Counted from the first letter of the stretch, positions 11,138-22,265 are shown. The stretch: 64,000 bases of DNA from Heterohyrax brucei (GCA_028571685.1 CM053162.1:3476001-3540000), one strand, 5' to 3'. Program-made: numbers and translations. The notes: generated from the letters alone by a model not told the origin.

Positions 11138-11748
11138 TGCTGTGTCTAGCACCCCAGTGACCAGCATGAGATAAGGTCCGAGGCCGAGATGGGCAGGAAG
11201 GGGATGGGAAATCTCATTCATACATGAAAAACATCACTCACAAAAAACTAAAAAAAAGAAAAAAAAAAATAAAAACAAAACAAAACAAAAAAAAGTCACT
11301 CACACATGAAACATGCCATTCACACAAGAAGCACATCACACACAAAAGATAAAGTTGGGGCCAGGTGCTATCATGGTCTCTGATGGAGAACCATGGACAC
11401 TGGTCCACTTACATAAGCTTTATTTATAGGCTTAACAGGTAGGAAGTCAACAGGGTGGAAATTACCAGAAATGGTCATGATCTTTGTTACAGAGTGGACT
11501 GAAGTTATCTTCAAACAAAGGACAGGAACAGGCAAATAGTTTTAACTGGAGCTATTATCCTGCAAACAGTTCCAAGAAAACAGCTCTAGCTTTGGGCTTA
11601 TTATTTTACAAATGGCTTGATCTGGGCCAATAACCTGCAAACAGTTTCAAGGAAATAGTTTCAAGGTGCCAAGCAGAGAGGTACAAAATGTGGGGAGAGG
11701 TAGGAAGGGGCAAGGGGTCTAGGACACAGTAGCTCTCAGTCTGCAGCA
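11138..11748 (-). mobile_element. Putative solo LTR (non-MaLR) inside copy A
   Basis: This 611 bp insertion interrupts the ORF1-side sequence of copy A, as shown by alignment with copy D near 40290. It begins TGCTG and ends CAGCA, a 5 bp terminal inverted repeat. It is flanked by TGGAAA (11132-11137) and TGAAAA (11749-11754), a plausible 6 bp TSD with one mismatch. A polyadenylation-type AATAAA lies on the minus strand within AAGCTTTATTTATAGG (about 11406-11421), giving its orientation. It contains an A-rich stretch (11243-11294) and repeated CACTCACA/CATGAAA motifs. A 6 bp TSD would fit a class II endogenous retrovirus. No internal region is present and the family is not recognised. Confidence 0.6.
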
Positions 11749-11754
11749 TGAAAA

Positions 11755-12500
11755 TGTCCTAATGTGGGCATCATGTTTGAGAGATGGCATTGATGCTTAT
11801 ATAATTTTTGAGTAGTAATTTTTTTTTCCTTCAAGACTTTGTGTATATCATCTCATTGCCTTCTTGCTTACATTGTCTATGGTGAGTACACCAAGTTTAG
11901 TCTTCTTGGCTCTTTTTGGATTATATTTCATATTTCCCTAAAAACTTTTAAAATTGTCTCCTTATCTTTAGTTTTAGCAAGTTTGATTATAATACGTCTT
12001 GATGTCTTTCTTTTGGGTTCTACCTTGTGTAGAGTTCAGTAAAAGTCTTGGATAAATGTCTTCTCATCTTTCATATCAGAGAAGTTTTCTGTCAACAAAT
12101 CTTCAACAATTCTTTTTATTTTCTTGTATCTCTCCCCTCCCATTCTAGTACTCCAATAACTCATAGATTATTTGTCTTGATAGAGGCCCATATAACTCCT
12201 AGAGTTTCTTCGTTTCTTTAGATACTTTATCAAATTTTTCCTGAAATATTTTGGTGTCATATGTTTTATCTTCATTCCCACTAATAAAGCTTCCCATTGC
12301 TTGAATTCTGGTGTTTTGACACTCTTTTGAGTTATCTAATTTGGCAGTTTAGTTATTAATCTTCTGCATTTCTACATATTGTCTGTCTATTCTTTTTCTT
12401 GTAGTTTGTTTAATTTGCCATGCTCTGCTACATTTTGCCTCATCTCCTTCTTGATCTTTTGAAGAGTTCTAAATACTAACCTGTCATATTATCCCTCCAA
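11755..12500 (-). pseudogene. LINE-1 ORF1 remnant of copy A
   Basis: This is the antisense of an old ORF1. The text around 11840-12040 corresponds to the C-terminal RNA-binding domain (the complement of TTTGATTATAATACGTCTTG matches the HILIKLNK region). 12040-12480 corresponds to the coiled-coil half. No frame stays open beyond about 67 codons. It is identified by alignment with copy D and copy B. Confidence 0.7.
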
Positions 12501-13550
12501 TAATTCCAAAACATTTTCTTCATCTGGAAAATTTATTTATTCTTTGTTTTGAGAACTTTCATGGTCTGCCTCTTTGATACAAATTGCTGTCTCCAAGACA
12601 TCAGTATTTTGTTATATGTATTTATGTTTGTTTACTGCATTCCAGCTTTTAGTCTTGTTTTGTTTTGAAATACTCAAAAAGGCTGTTTGGGTGTGCTTCT
12701 TTGGTTACTGGCACCTTTGAAGCTCTAATGTCCTGACAGTAGGTGGTTAATGCTGTTACTAGATATTACAGCCCAGAAGTCTATTTACTTTCCTTGTATG
12801 GATTTGCTTAAGTGTCCAGGCCATCAGTCACCAATTATGTAGTTCAGGCTCTTCTATATAGTCCTAGATGGGGAAGGGTGATTGGTCTACACATACCACC
12901 ACATGAACATACCCGGCTGCAGACACAGAGAAAGGAAGGGAGTTGACAGCTATCCCTGAATGCCTGTGAGGAAAATGTGTCTCCTTATGCTTGAGCCTAG
13001 GTGAAAGAACTGTTATTGCCCTGGCTTCCTGGCTGAGAGGAATCAGCATATATTTTTTCCTTCCTCTGTTAAATTGTTCACTCTCTGATTCTAGGAGAAT
13101 GGTTCCTACTCACCGCCCAATAATAGTCTGTCTATGGAGCCCAGCACAGTGCAGATAAGGGAGGAGGAAAGGCTGGGAAAAGGAAGAGAGGTTTATCCTG
13201 AAAAGAAGTTTTAGATTTGCTCGTGGTAGGTTAAATTTAAGTCACTTAGCTTTTGACAAACAAATACTGTTTTTCACTGATTTTGGATGTGTGAGTGGAC
13301 TCTCCATTGCTCAGTCTCTCCCACTGATGAAGATGCCATTTGACTGCCACAGCTCTGTTCACCGTACACCATGCTCGCTGTAGATGATTTCTTTCAGGTC
13401 AAGTCTGGCCAGTCCTAGGTGCTTCTGGACATTCTGTCCCTTCCTTGTCACTGAGGCCAATTTCTCAACTTACCCTGTGATATTAGAGCTCCTGGAATAT
13501 TATACATAATTCATTCGTTTGTTCTTTTGTGTTCTCTAATAACAAGGCAG

Positions 13551-13892
13551 GAGGTAGACATAAAAATGATAGGGGTACCTCACGCAATGATTCATGATTC
13601 TGTGCCAGAGGGTCCAAGGGGATGTGAGTGGGCTTGGATACTTTGGCAAAACATTGCAAAGCAGGCTAGAATTGAATTGGTCTTCTAGAAATAGATGAGA
13701 CTCAAGTAAGGAGGAGACAGAGCAGGCCAGCCAGGAAGATAGAATGTGTGGGTCCTAGTGTCATTTCTGTTATATGATGATAAGAAGGCTGGCCTGAATA
13801 GTATGGAGGTATTCTTTGGCATGGAGGGAGCTGTGGGTATAAAGACTGGGTAGGTTGGGAAGCCAGTGGTCAGACTCCGTGCTCAACAGAGA
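13551..13892. other. Single-copy-looking DNA
   Basis: About 340 bp lie between the decayed 5' end of copy A and a MIR. I see no repeat, coding frame or RNA structure that I can support. Confidence 0.5.
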
Positions 13893-13995
13893 ATATAGTT
13901 TTAAAGAACATGGGCTATGGGATCAAACACATCATTTCAAATTCTGGCTCTAATACTTACTAATTGTACAACTTTGACAGATTCTGTAACCTCTG
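13893..13995 (+). mobile_element. MIR SINE, 5' part
   Basis: This is an ancient tRNA-derived MIR in the plus direction. Landmarks are AAAGAACATGGGCTATGG, TCTGGCTCTAATACTTACT and the ACTTTGACA...GTAACCTCT stretch. It is broken by the MaLR-like element at 13996-16047 and continues at 16048. Confidence 0.75.
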
Positions 13996-14536
13996 TGTTA
14001 TGAATTGTAGTATGTGTAGTAATAAATGTAGTAATTTGTCTGGGCCATGATTCCCTGTATTCTGTGATTGCCTCCATCTTGTGATTCTTCTATTCTGGAA
14101 ATCCTAGTCTCTGCCTGTGGCTAATAGGATTATGTTAGTGAGGATTAGGGTGGGAGTGTGAGGTCACCTCCCAGCTTCAATGTAAAGGAAGTCTCCCAGA
14201 AATATGGTTTGCACTACCTTTTATCTTCTCATTCTACAAGAGATAAAAGGAAAGGGAGCAATCAGAGAGTTGGGAACCTCACACCATAAAGAAAACTGCA
14301 CCAGGAGTAGATTACATCCTTCAGCCTTGAGGTTCCTGGCCAAAGATGCTCCCCAACCAAAGACTGATGCAACACAAAGACTTTCCTCCAGAGCTGACAG
14401 AGGGAAATCCTTCCCCTGGAGCAGACACTCTGAATTCAAAACTGTAGCCTACCAGACTGTGTATGAATAAACTTTCATTGTTAAAGACATCCACTTTATG
14501 GTATTTCTGTCAGAGCAGTACTAGATGACTAAAACA
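13996..14536 (+). repeat. 5' LTR of MaLR-like element
   Basis: This 541 bp LTR pairs with 15514-16047. Shared blocks include GTAATTTGTCTGGGCCATGA, CTAATCTCTGCCTGTGGCTA-type text, AGATAAAAGGAAAGGGAGCA and a polyadenylation AATAAA at 14466-14471. The polyadenylation signal near the 3' end fits the plus orientation. Confidence 0.85.
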
Positions 14537-15513
14537 GAATTTGGTACCAAGAATGGGGTGCTGCTCTAACAAATACCTAAAATGTGGAAGCAGTTTTATA
14601 ACTGGATGGATAAAAATTTCAGAAGGAATAGAAAACTGTTTGCACCAGTGACAGAGCAGATGGTGACAGTCAACAGCAGAGGACTGGCAGCAGCAGCAGC
14701 AGAACCAGAGGCAGCACTGGAGCTGACCCATGGAGTGAGATAGCTGAGTGCAGGCTTGCTGACCCATGGAGCAAGAAAGCTGATTGCCTATGTGCAGAAG
14801 GCTTCTTGGTAGAGTGGGGTACCTTCAGGCCCTTGAATTGGTGGAACTACAGAACTTTGGAACACTTAGCCCTGTAGGGAAGATGTGGGCTTGAGGTCCA
14901 GGCCATGAGGCCATAGGAAGCCTAAGCTGAAGCGACAAAGATCTTGAGAAGCTTAGCTGCCCCAGTCTCAGTAGGTATGGCCATGACCTCAGGAGTTTGC
15001 AAGGGTGGAGCTATGGCTTTCTGTGTTTGTAAGGGTGAAATTGCCCCTCAGCTGGGCTTAGGATACAGCTAAAGCTGAATGGGGCAGAGTTGCTGTCCAG
15101 TGGGCCTAGAGGGCAGAGCTGTAACGCAGTGCTGGGAGTCTCCACTCAGAATCTGGAAAGTGTGGATAATTCCTAGAGTCTGAAGGGCAAGGCTAATGTG
15201 TAAGTTGTCTTAGAGAACAGAGGATTGTTTTCACATCTTTGAGGGCTAATTTAATGTATCTGCTGATTTGTTTGTTGCCTGTTTTGCCTTCCTTTTTCAT
15301 CTGTAGCTTAAATGTGTAACTTGTGCCTGTTCTGCCATTGTACCTTTGCAAGTAACTAGATTGTTTTCTAAGTTCCACAGATGTAGAGGAAATTTTTTAT
15401 TTTGGATTTGGAGCTGATTTAAGACTTCTATCAAGTGGGATGGACATGTTTTTCTGTGATAGGATGAATGTCTTAGGTGTTTCATAGATATGATGGGGGG
15501 GCAAAGGGAAGAA
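14537..15513 (+). other. Non-coding internal region of MaLR-like element
   Basis: These 977 bp between the two LTRs have no frame resembling retroviral proteins. A short CAG repeat lies at about 14691-14703. A G-run plus AAAGGGAAGA (15493-15512) just before the 3' LTR is the polypurine tract. It depended on proteins from a related autonomous element. Confidence 0.75.
14542..14558 (+). promoter_or_regulatory. Primer-binding-site-like sequence, tRNA-Leu type
   Basis: TGGTACCAAGAATGGGG starts 5 bp after the 5' LTR. It matches 14 of 17 positions of the complement of the tRNA-Leu(UAA) 3' end, TGGTACCGGGAGTGGGG, as I recall that tRNA. Leucine-tRNA priming is the rule for the ERVL/MaLR group. Confidence 0.6.
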
Positions 15514-16047
15514 TGTTATGGATTGAAATGTGTCCCCCCAAAAATATATGTAGTAATTTGTCTGGGCCATGATTCCATGTATTCTGTGATTGCTATCCGT
15601 TTTGTGATTGTCCAGTGCTGGAAATCCTAATCTCTGCCTGTGGCTAATAGATAGGATTATGTTACAGAGGACTAGGGTGGAAGTGTAAGGTCACCTCTTA
15701 ACGTCAGTGTAAAGGGAGTCTCCCTGGAGTGTGGCTTGCACCATGTTTTATCCTCTCATCCTATGAGAAATAAAAGGAAAGGGAGCAAGTGGAGAGTTGG
15801 AAACTTCATACCATGAAGAAAGCAGCACTAGGAGTAGAGTGCGTCCTTCAGACCTGAGGTTCCTGTCCCAAGATGCATCCCAACCAAAGACTTATACAAC
15901 ACAAGGACTTTTCCTCCAGAGCCAACAGAGGGAAAGTCCTCCCCTGGAGCAGACACTCTGAATTCAGACTGTAAGAATAAACTTTTGTTTATTAAGGCCA
16001 TCCACTTTATGGTATTTCTGTTAGAGCAGCACTAGATGACTAAAACA
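15514..16047 (+). repeat. 3' LTR of MaLR-like element
   Basis: This 534 bp LTR begins TGTTATGGATTGAAATG and ends ACTAAAACA, with an AATAAA at 15976-15981. It is homologous to 13996-14536 but visibly diverged by substitutions and small indels. Confidence 0.85.
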
Positions 16048-16194
16048 TTTTGTGTCTTTTTAAAAAAATCTTTAAATTAAGAAGGTAGTAATGCGTCATT
16101 TAGATGGTTTCTGTGGGAATTAAACGATTTAGTATTTATAAAATTATAAAACTACATAGCATATAGGAAATACAGAGAGTAATTTCCATTCTTA
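16048..16194 (+). mobile_element. MIR SINE, 3' part
   Basis: This continues the MIR from 13995. It shows the GTGGGAATTAAACGATTTAGTATTTATA stretch typical of the MIR core and 3' region and the following GCATATAGGAAATA. LINE-1 copy C follows directly. Confidence 0.65.
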
Positions 16195-16210
16195 GCAGTC
16201 ACATTTCTTT
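16195..16210. repeat. Target-site duplication of copy C (left)
   Basis: AGCAGTCACATTTCTT at 16195-16210 is repeated exactly at 18883-18898, giving a perfect 16 bp TSD. Confidence 0.95.
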
Positions 16211-18882
16211 TTTTTATTTTTTATTTTTTTTATTTAACATAACTGAGTGAAAATGTACCTTCACGTATAAATTTACATGCCCACCTATATGCAGCTTCCA
16301 CTGCTCTCCCTGTCCGGTGGAGGCACACTATTCCTCTCTGCTCCGTACATGTCTCATTCTCCCAACAGCCTCCTTTCCCCTCCTCTCCGTCCACTCCCCT
16401 TCCTCCAGCCAGAGGTCAGCAAGATGATATCCTGTAGATGTTTAGAACCACAAAGTGCTTCCAATATGTGGTCACTCTGCATTGCCAAGTCCAGTCCATT
16501 CCTGTCCAAAGAGTGGACTTTTGTTATAATTTATGGGAAAGGGCAGCATCAGGGCAGGGGGCCATGCTCTCAGAGGAACCCCAAAACCGCTGGACCATCA
16601 TTTGAGGTCTTTTAGTGGAGATCTCATGATGCACCCCTTTTTATTCTTGTATTGCCAGTGAGACTCCTCTCTGTGAGCTCCATTGTGGCTATCACTGGTG
16701 GTGGCCGGGCACCATCCGGTTCTTCCGGTCTCAAGTCAATGTAGGCACCCACTCTTGTGGTTCTCACTGTCTTCTCGGTTGTCTTTACCGCATGTCATTT
16801 TGGTCCTTGGTGAGCATCCATTCCTGCTGAGTTGAGACCATTTGCTGTGTCCTTGGATGGCAGCTTGGCAGCTTTTAAGACCCCAGACGCCACTCACCAA
16901 TTTGGGGTGCAGACAGCCCTCTTAGCAAAATGCTGGTTGTGCCAATTGGCCTGGAATTCGCCTAAGAGCATGGTCCCCCGCCCCCTGCCCCAGCTACTCT
17001 ATCCCTGCAGTGTTGAGTTAAGATGGAAGGAGTACTCAAGTTATGCTGAATTCCACTTAATGTTGTTCTTGTTTCTAATGTGTGCTATCACCGCTTTCTC
17101 CCAACTAGATTTCTAGTAACTATTTAAACTAAACCCTCCACCCTCCCCCTTCCTCTCTCCCCTTCCTTGCAGCTGTCAAAGAGTCTTTTCTTCTATACAC
17201 AAGTTTGTTTTGGAGGTCTCATCGTAGAGGTCTCATACAGTATTCGTCCCTTTGTCGCTGACTACTTTCACTCAACATAATGTCTTCCATTTGAAACCAG
17301 GTTAGGAGATGTTTCCTGGAATCATCGTTATTCTTTATCATTGCGTAGTGCTCCATTGAGTATATGTACCATAGTTTACCTATCCATTCTTCTATTGTTG
17401 GGCATCTGGGTTGATTCCATCTTTTTGCTATCGTGGACTGTGCTGCGGTAAACATTCTGGTGCATGTGTCCATTGATGTGAAAGGCCTTGAATCTGTAGG
17501 ATATATTCCAAGTAGTGGAATTACTGAGTCAAATGGTATATCTATATCCATTTTTTTAAGGAAGCACCAGATTGCCTTCCAAAGAGGCTGGACCATTTTG
17601 CAACCCCACCAACAGTGTAGGAGGGTTCCACTTTCTCCACAGCCTCTCCAGCATTTGTTGTTTTGTGTTTTCTGGATCATGGCCAATCTTGTTGGGGTGA
17701 GATGGTACCTCATTGTTGTCTTGATTTGAATTTCTTTAATAACTAAAGATCGTGAACATGTCCGCATGTGTTTTTTGGCTGCCTGGATCTCCTCTTTAGT
17801 GAAATGTCTGTCCATTTCCTTTGCCCATCGCTTAATTGGATGGTTTATCTTCTTCTTATTGATATTTTGTAGTATCTTATAGATTATGGAGATCAGGCGT
17901 CGATCTGACATAGAGTTGCCAAATATTTTTTTCCCACTCTGTGGGTGTTCTTTTAATTCTATTAATAAAGTCTTTGGATGAGCAAAAGTGTTTGATTCTT
18001 AGTAGTTCCCATTTATCTATTTTCTCTTCTGTTGATTGAGGTTTGTTTGACAGATTTTTGAGTCTGTCCTCATTGTGTATTAAAACTTCCATTGTTGTTC
18101 CTACCTTTTCTTGGATGAGCTTTATCGTTTTAGGTTTCACATTTAGGTCTTTTATCCAGTTGGAGTTGGTTTTTGTATAAGATGTAAGATATGGATCTTG
18201 ATTCAGTTTATTGCAGATGGATAACCAATTTTGCCAGCACCATTTGTTGAAGATACTGTTTTTACCCCAGTTTAATGTCTTAGGGCCTTTGTCGAATATC
18301 AGCTGTTCATAGGCAGATGGTGTCATCACTGGGGTCTCAATTCTGTTCCATTGATCCATCTGTCTGTTCTTGTACCAGTACCAGGCTGTTTTGACCACTG
18401 TGGCAGTGTAGTATGTTCTAAGGTCGGGTAATGAGAGGTCTCCCAGTGTGTTCTTCTTCTTTAGTAGTACCTTACTTTTCCGGGGCTTCTTCCCTTTCCA
18501 AACAAAATTGGTGATTTGTTTCTCCATCTCATTAAAAAACGATGCTGGAACTTGTATTGGGATTGCATTATATAAATAAATTGCTTTGGGTAAAATAGAC
18601 ATTTTCACAATGTTAAGTCTTCCTATCCATGAGCAGGGTAGGTTTTTCCATTTATCTAAGTCTCCTTTAGTTTCCTGTAGTAAGGGCTTGTAGTTCTCTT
18701 TGTAAAGGTCCGTTGTTTCTCTGGTTAGATTAACTCCTAGATACTTTATCTTCTTAGGGGCTATCGTAAATGGTATTGATTTGATAATTTCCTCCTTAAC
18801 AGTCTCGTTGTTGGTATAAAGGAATCCTACTGATTTACTTATGTTTATCTTGTATCCTGAGACTTTGCTGAACTCTTCTGTC
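16211..18882 (-). mobile_element. LINE-1 copy C, young, 5'-truncated
   Basis: This 2.67 kb LINE-1 on the minus strand is 5'-truncated inside the reverse-transcriptase domain. The ~1 kb 3' UTR occupies 16211-17218 and starts (plus view) with a T-rich tail. A perfect 16 bp TSD flanks it. ORF2 is nearly open over 473 codons with a single frameshift. Both features make it the youngest-looking LINE-1 in the window. Confidence 0.95.
17219..18882 (-). pseudogene. LINE-1 ORF2 C-terminal part of copy C
   Basis: Two open stretches, 17877-18608 and 17219-17911, form the end of ORF2. They read MSILPKAIYLYNAIPIQVPASFFNEMEKQITNFVWKGKKP at the start and WRGCGESGTLLHCWWGCKMVQPLWK later, and end DEYCMRPLR then stop at 17219. 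The only break between them is a frameshift at an A homopolymer (T run near 17927-17933). Upstream of 18608 the frame can be followed to the truncation point in [15 protein letters not shown]. The endonuclease and the FADD catalytic motif are missing because of the 5' truncation, so it is dead. Confidence 0.92.
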
Positions 18883-18898
18883 AGCAGTCACATTTCTT

Positions 18899-20120
18899 AC
18901 GCTGAGTATGGGAGGGCATCATAGATAGCTGCATAGTCATTACTTAATAGAGGACAAAAAGATGAAAATCCCATTGCAGAAAGATCAATCTAGTTGTGGC
19001 GTGGAGGTGTGCAGGTACCCAGGTGGGAGTGGAAGGGACAGGGATGATGATAATAATATCAGATCTGTTTGAGAAAAGAAAGGGAAATTCACTCTTAGAA
19101 AAGTCACCTACTTGGACATCTGCCCCCAGCGATAAGACTCAGATAGAGGGAGTGTAGAATGACACTAAAAATACACAAGATCCCTCACACTGCTGTTCTG
19201 ATGGTTAACTGCCTACAGATTAAGTTTTTGCAGTATGACATGACCTCTAGATCTCTACTGATCAAAGAGTATAGGGATGGTAGGCAGTGGGAGGAGTCCA
19301 GCTTTCCCTTCTAGAGTGACGCACCTTTCTGAGCGTCATTCCATTATTCAATCCATCTTAGATGCTCAGCCTAACAAAAGTGGCTACAGTTGCTGGTCAA
19401 ATGCTTCCCTCTGGATGCCAGCCAAGTACCACTGCAACAGGCTGGCTAGCCAGAGAGGATAGGGAGAGAAGCTTCTCTGGTGATGGAGTCTCTAGAAGAA
19501 CAGGTTTAACCAGAGTTCAGAAAACAGGCAGGAGATCTCAAGCGCTGTGTGAAATACCTGTCAGCTCCACTTCCCTTTGTCTGTAGCACAACATCCCAGG
19601 CAGGTGCTACTATGCCTCACTGGGTAACTGAAATAGAACTCAGGATGATAGGAATGGGTCCTTTTATCAGTAAGAGAGATCTTGTTGTGTGTAAGTACCT
19701 GCCATGCTGTTTTCAGATCACCTCTGAGATAAAATGTCTGAAGATTTGCAAAATTTCAGCACTCACAGGCTGTCATCCAAACAGTTGTGTTCAATGGGCA
19801 AAACAGACTCTGTGTCCACTGGTGGTTGTCTTGTGATTCTGCAGAAACAGAAGCTAACCTGACGGAAAGAGAGAAAGCAACAAAGCCCTCTTCCTGATAA
19901 CTGATGAGTCAGAAATTTAATAGTCCACGTGCTCCATTTTCTATTGCTAAGCACATAGTGGGTCACTGTGACTTCTGTGGGTAGTAGGGTCTAGGGCATC
20001 AGCAAAAAGTTCTTGCATGTAGGGGACAGAGCATGGTTCAAACACTTGAATGCTTAGAAATGGCTGGTGGGAACAGTATATTGGACTCTGAAATTTCAGA
20101 ATACAACCTTGATCATCTTA
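18899..20120. other. Single-copy-looking DNA, 1.2 kb
   Basis: There is no recognisable repeat and no frame longer than about 95 codons. The overlapping short frames at 19277-19836 lack splice context or family resemblance. I see no supported gene. Confidence 0.5.
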
Positions 20121-20210
20121 TGTGTGGCAGTTGTATACTCTGTCCTATAGGATCACTCTGAGTCAGAATCAACTTGATGGCAGGGTTTTTCTTTTATGTT
20201 GTTTTGTTCT
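20121..20210 (+). mobile_element. AfroSINE 3' fragment
   Basis: The tail half only: ACTCTGTCCTATAGGATCAC, then GAGTCAGAATCAACTTGATG, then GCAGGGTTTTT. The tRNA-like head is missing. Confidence 0.8.
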
Positions 20211-20480
20211 TTAAATATTTAAGCTAGGTGTTTGTAAAATTTTTCTAAAAAGTTTGGAACTTCTGTATATCTGATTTGGCCCTCAGTGGAACCCTAGCCC
20301 AGATAGCCTTCCTTGAGCTCTATTTGAACAGGTAACCTTCCTTAAGTTATATTTGGAAGCCACTTTCACATGGAAAACTTTAATGAAGAGTGGCTGGCCT
20401 TCAACATAAAATGGTAATGTAAGGAGTAAGAATTGAAGAAAATACAAGGTGTATTCCCTATGTAGAATATGTAAGACATC

Positions 20481-20950
20481 TGTCATGGATTAAATTGTGT
20501 TCCTTTAAAACTGTGTGTAGCAATTTGACTAGGCCATGATTCCTGGTATTGTGTGATGTTCTTATATGCTGTAAATCCTGCTTCTATGAAGCTAATGAGG
20601 GAGGATGCGTGGTAGTTCTGTTGGTGGTGCAGGACTCAGCGTTAAGATTGTGTTGTGCCTTGAGACAATGTCTTGGGATATAAAGGAAAGGGAAGCAAGC
20701 AGAGAGTGGGGATATCATAACACCAAGAGACAATGTCAGGAGCAGAGTACAACATTTGGAAAAGAGTCAGGTCCCTCAGAAGCTCCCAGTTCAAGGGAAG
20801 ATTGATCCCAAGGACTTTCCTCCAGAGCCAACAGAGAAAGACCTGCAATTTAGACTTTTAGCCTCCTGGATTGTGACAGAATAAGTTTTTCTTTATCAAA
20901 GCTATCCACTTATAGTATTTCTGTTAGACCAGTACTATATGACTAAAATA
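20481..20950 (+). mobile_element. MaLR-like solo LTR
   Basis: A 470 bp LTR beginning TGTCATGGATTAAATTG and ending GACTAAAATA (the final CA has decayed to TA). The flanks ACATC (20476-20480) and GCATC (20951-20955) form a 5 bp TSD with one mismatch. It has the family landmarks TTCCTCCAGAGCCAACAGAG and AGAATAAG. Same subfamily as 2268-2751. Confidence 0.85.
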
Positions 20951-20955
20951 GCATC

Positions 20956-21900
20956 TTCTCACAGAAGATAATGTACTAATGTAAGTAGCTGATTTTTCCA
21001 AGTGGCTCAGGAATCTGAGGTGTGTATCACAAGCTTAGATCAACTGAGCTTCCTGTCCTTGTTATTGTCTCAGCCCTGTACAAGCTGCCTTCATGAACAC
21101 ATTGTTCCCTGGGCAAATAGACTGGTGCTTCTGAAGCCTTGTAGGATCATACATCATTTGAGTAAATGTTTCTCATTACCAGCACCATAGGTATGTGACT
21201 CAGAGAGTGGTAGTATTCAGACACTAAGGGAGTCTTTGTATCTCTGAGACATTCAGAGAGTGCACAGGTGACAGGTGTACAAGGAAGCTCTCACAACATT
21301 AGCAGAACCTAGGCATTCCTTGCCTTAGGAAAAAATAAAGGAGTTAGTGATAGTACATGTCTCGGTTGTCATGTTTAAATAAGATAGTATTACTTCAGTG
21401 TTGTAAAGTATCTTTTTCAGGGCATAAGGGGTGCAAGTGCATGTGTACAGGTCCACATATGTGTGTCTTTTATCTCAAGGTACTATGCGTGTATTAGGTA
21501 ACTCTCCATTACACATTTTTTTGGCTCTCTGTTGTACTTCCTAGTTTAACAACCTTAAAAACTGGATTTTATCACTGGTTATATAATAAAGTAAAAGTTT
21601 GTCTACAGATCCAAATCCAGGTAAAGCTGACCTAACTTGAAGCCTGGTCTTGAACACATGGAGAGTGTTAAATATGTCTGGGTATAAGAAATTCTTGGAT
21701 ATCAGAAAAGGGGGAAAAAAGTCATAATTTCTTCCATTAATATACGAAAGTTTGAAGCAGTAGAGAGATACTAAAAGCAAGGACATTCCCTAAAGTAAGA
21801 ACTGATGAAATAGCAACCTGCCTTAGCTTTTATCTCTTTTCTCTCACTGGGAGTTGAGGCTGAAACAAATCAGTGTTTTTGTAAGCTGTCAGTTACTGAA
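20956..21900. other. Single-copy-looking DNA
   Basis: About 950 bp without a repeat I recognise. Frames at 21002-21190 and 21541-21786 have no family resemblance. Confidence 0.45.
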
Positions 21901-22027
21901 TGGAAACCCTGGTGGCATACTGGTTAAATGCCACAGCTGCTAACCAAAAGGCCAGCAGTTCTTACCCACGTCTTATTGGGTCACTGTATGTCAACTAGAT
22001 AACAGTGAGTCCAGTTTTATTTTGGGT
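21901..22027 (+). mobile_element. AfroSINE with internal deletion
   Basis: It starts GGAAACCCTGGTGGCATACT and GGTTAAATGCCACAGCTGCT, then jumps from the B-box region (CCAGCAGTTCTTACCCACG) to the tail (TATTGGGTCACTGTATGTCA). The central segment is deleted. It lies beside a MIR. Confidence 0.85.
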
Positions 22028-22265
22028 AGTTACTGAATGTTCGCTATGTTTCCAGAGGTATGCTCCTTCTACTGGTTATCTCCCTTAAATTTCCCAAACC
22101 TACAGGAGAGATTTTGTGTTGATTTCTCTCTTAAAAGCAATGATATCGAGTCTCGGAGACAGTAAGTATCTTTCTAGGGTTATAGAGCTATTAGACACAC
22201 AAATTTAACCTAGATTTGTCTGATTGCAGATCCTCAGCTCTTAACCACTAGTCCCTACTACCTGG
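22028..22265 (-). mobile_element. MIR SINE
   Basis: An antisense MIR: TACTGAATGTTCGCTATGTT, then TATCTCCCTTAAATTTCCCA, then GGGTTATAGAGCTATTAGAC, and finally CAGATCCTCAGCTCTTAACC. Order and spacing fit the family. Confidence 0.7.

Larger units (their letters stand above)
10806..13550 (-). mobile_element. LINE-1 copy A, 5' part
   Basis: This continues copy A beyond copy B: inter-ORF spacer, ORF1 remnant and 5' UTR on the minus strand. It is interrupted by a putative solo LTR at 11138-11748. The spacer and ORF1 text align with copy D at 39900-42480 (for example TTGATTATAATACGTCTTGATGTC near 11982). The 5' UTR (about 12640-13550) resembles copy D at 42520-43437. The exact 5' end is uncertain. 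Confidence 0.8.
13996..16047 (+). mobile_element. MaLR-like element with both LTRs
   Basis: This is a 2052 bp LTR element with a 541 bp 5' LTR, a 977 bp internal region and a 534 bp 3' LTR in the same direction. Both LTRs have TG...CA ends (TGTTATG...TAAAACA). The internal region starts with a primer-binding-site-like sequence, ends in a purine-rich tract and shows no gag, pro or pol frame. It is therefore a non-autonomous MaLR-type element. The flanks CTCTG and TTTTG are a weak 5 bp TSD (3 of 5). It sits inside a MIR. Differences between the two LTRs show it is not recent. Confidence 0.85.

Noticed and set aside
14690-14704. Short CAG repeat
   Set aside because: Only about four to five units inside the non-coding part of the MaLR-like element. 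Too short to be notable.
14510-14767. 85-codon antisense frame rich in C, Q and S
   Set aside because: It lies across the MaLR-like LTR/internal junction and reads the CAG repeat antisense. It has no retroviral or host protein resemblance.
16277-16615. 112-codon plus-strand frame (also 16832-17116)
   Set aside because: Antisense to the 3' UTR of LINE-1 copy C. The same text recurs in the other copies without keeping the frame.
21901-22027. AfroSINE heads considered as tRNA genes
   Set aside because: The A- and B-box-like text is tRNA-derived, but the cloverleaf is degraded and each is joined to a SINE body and tail.
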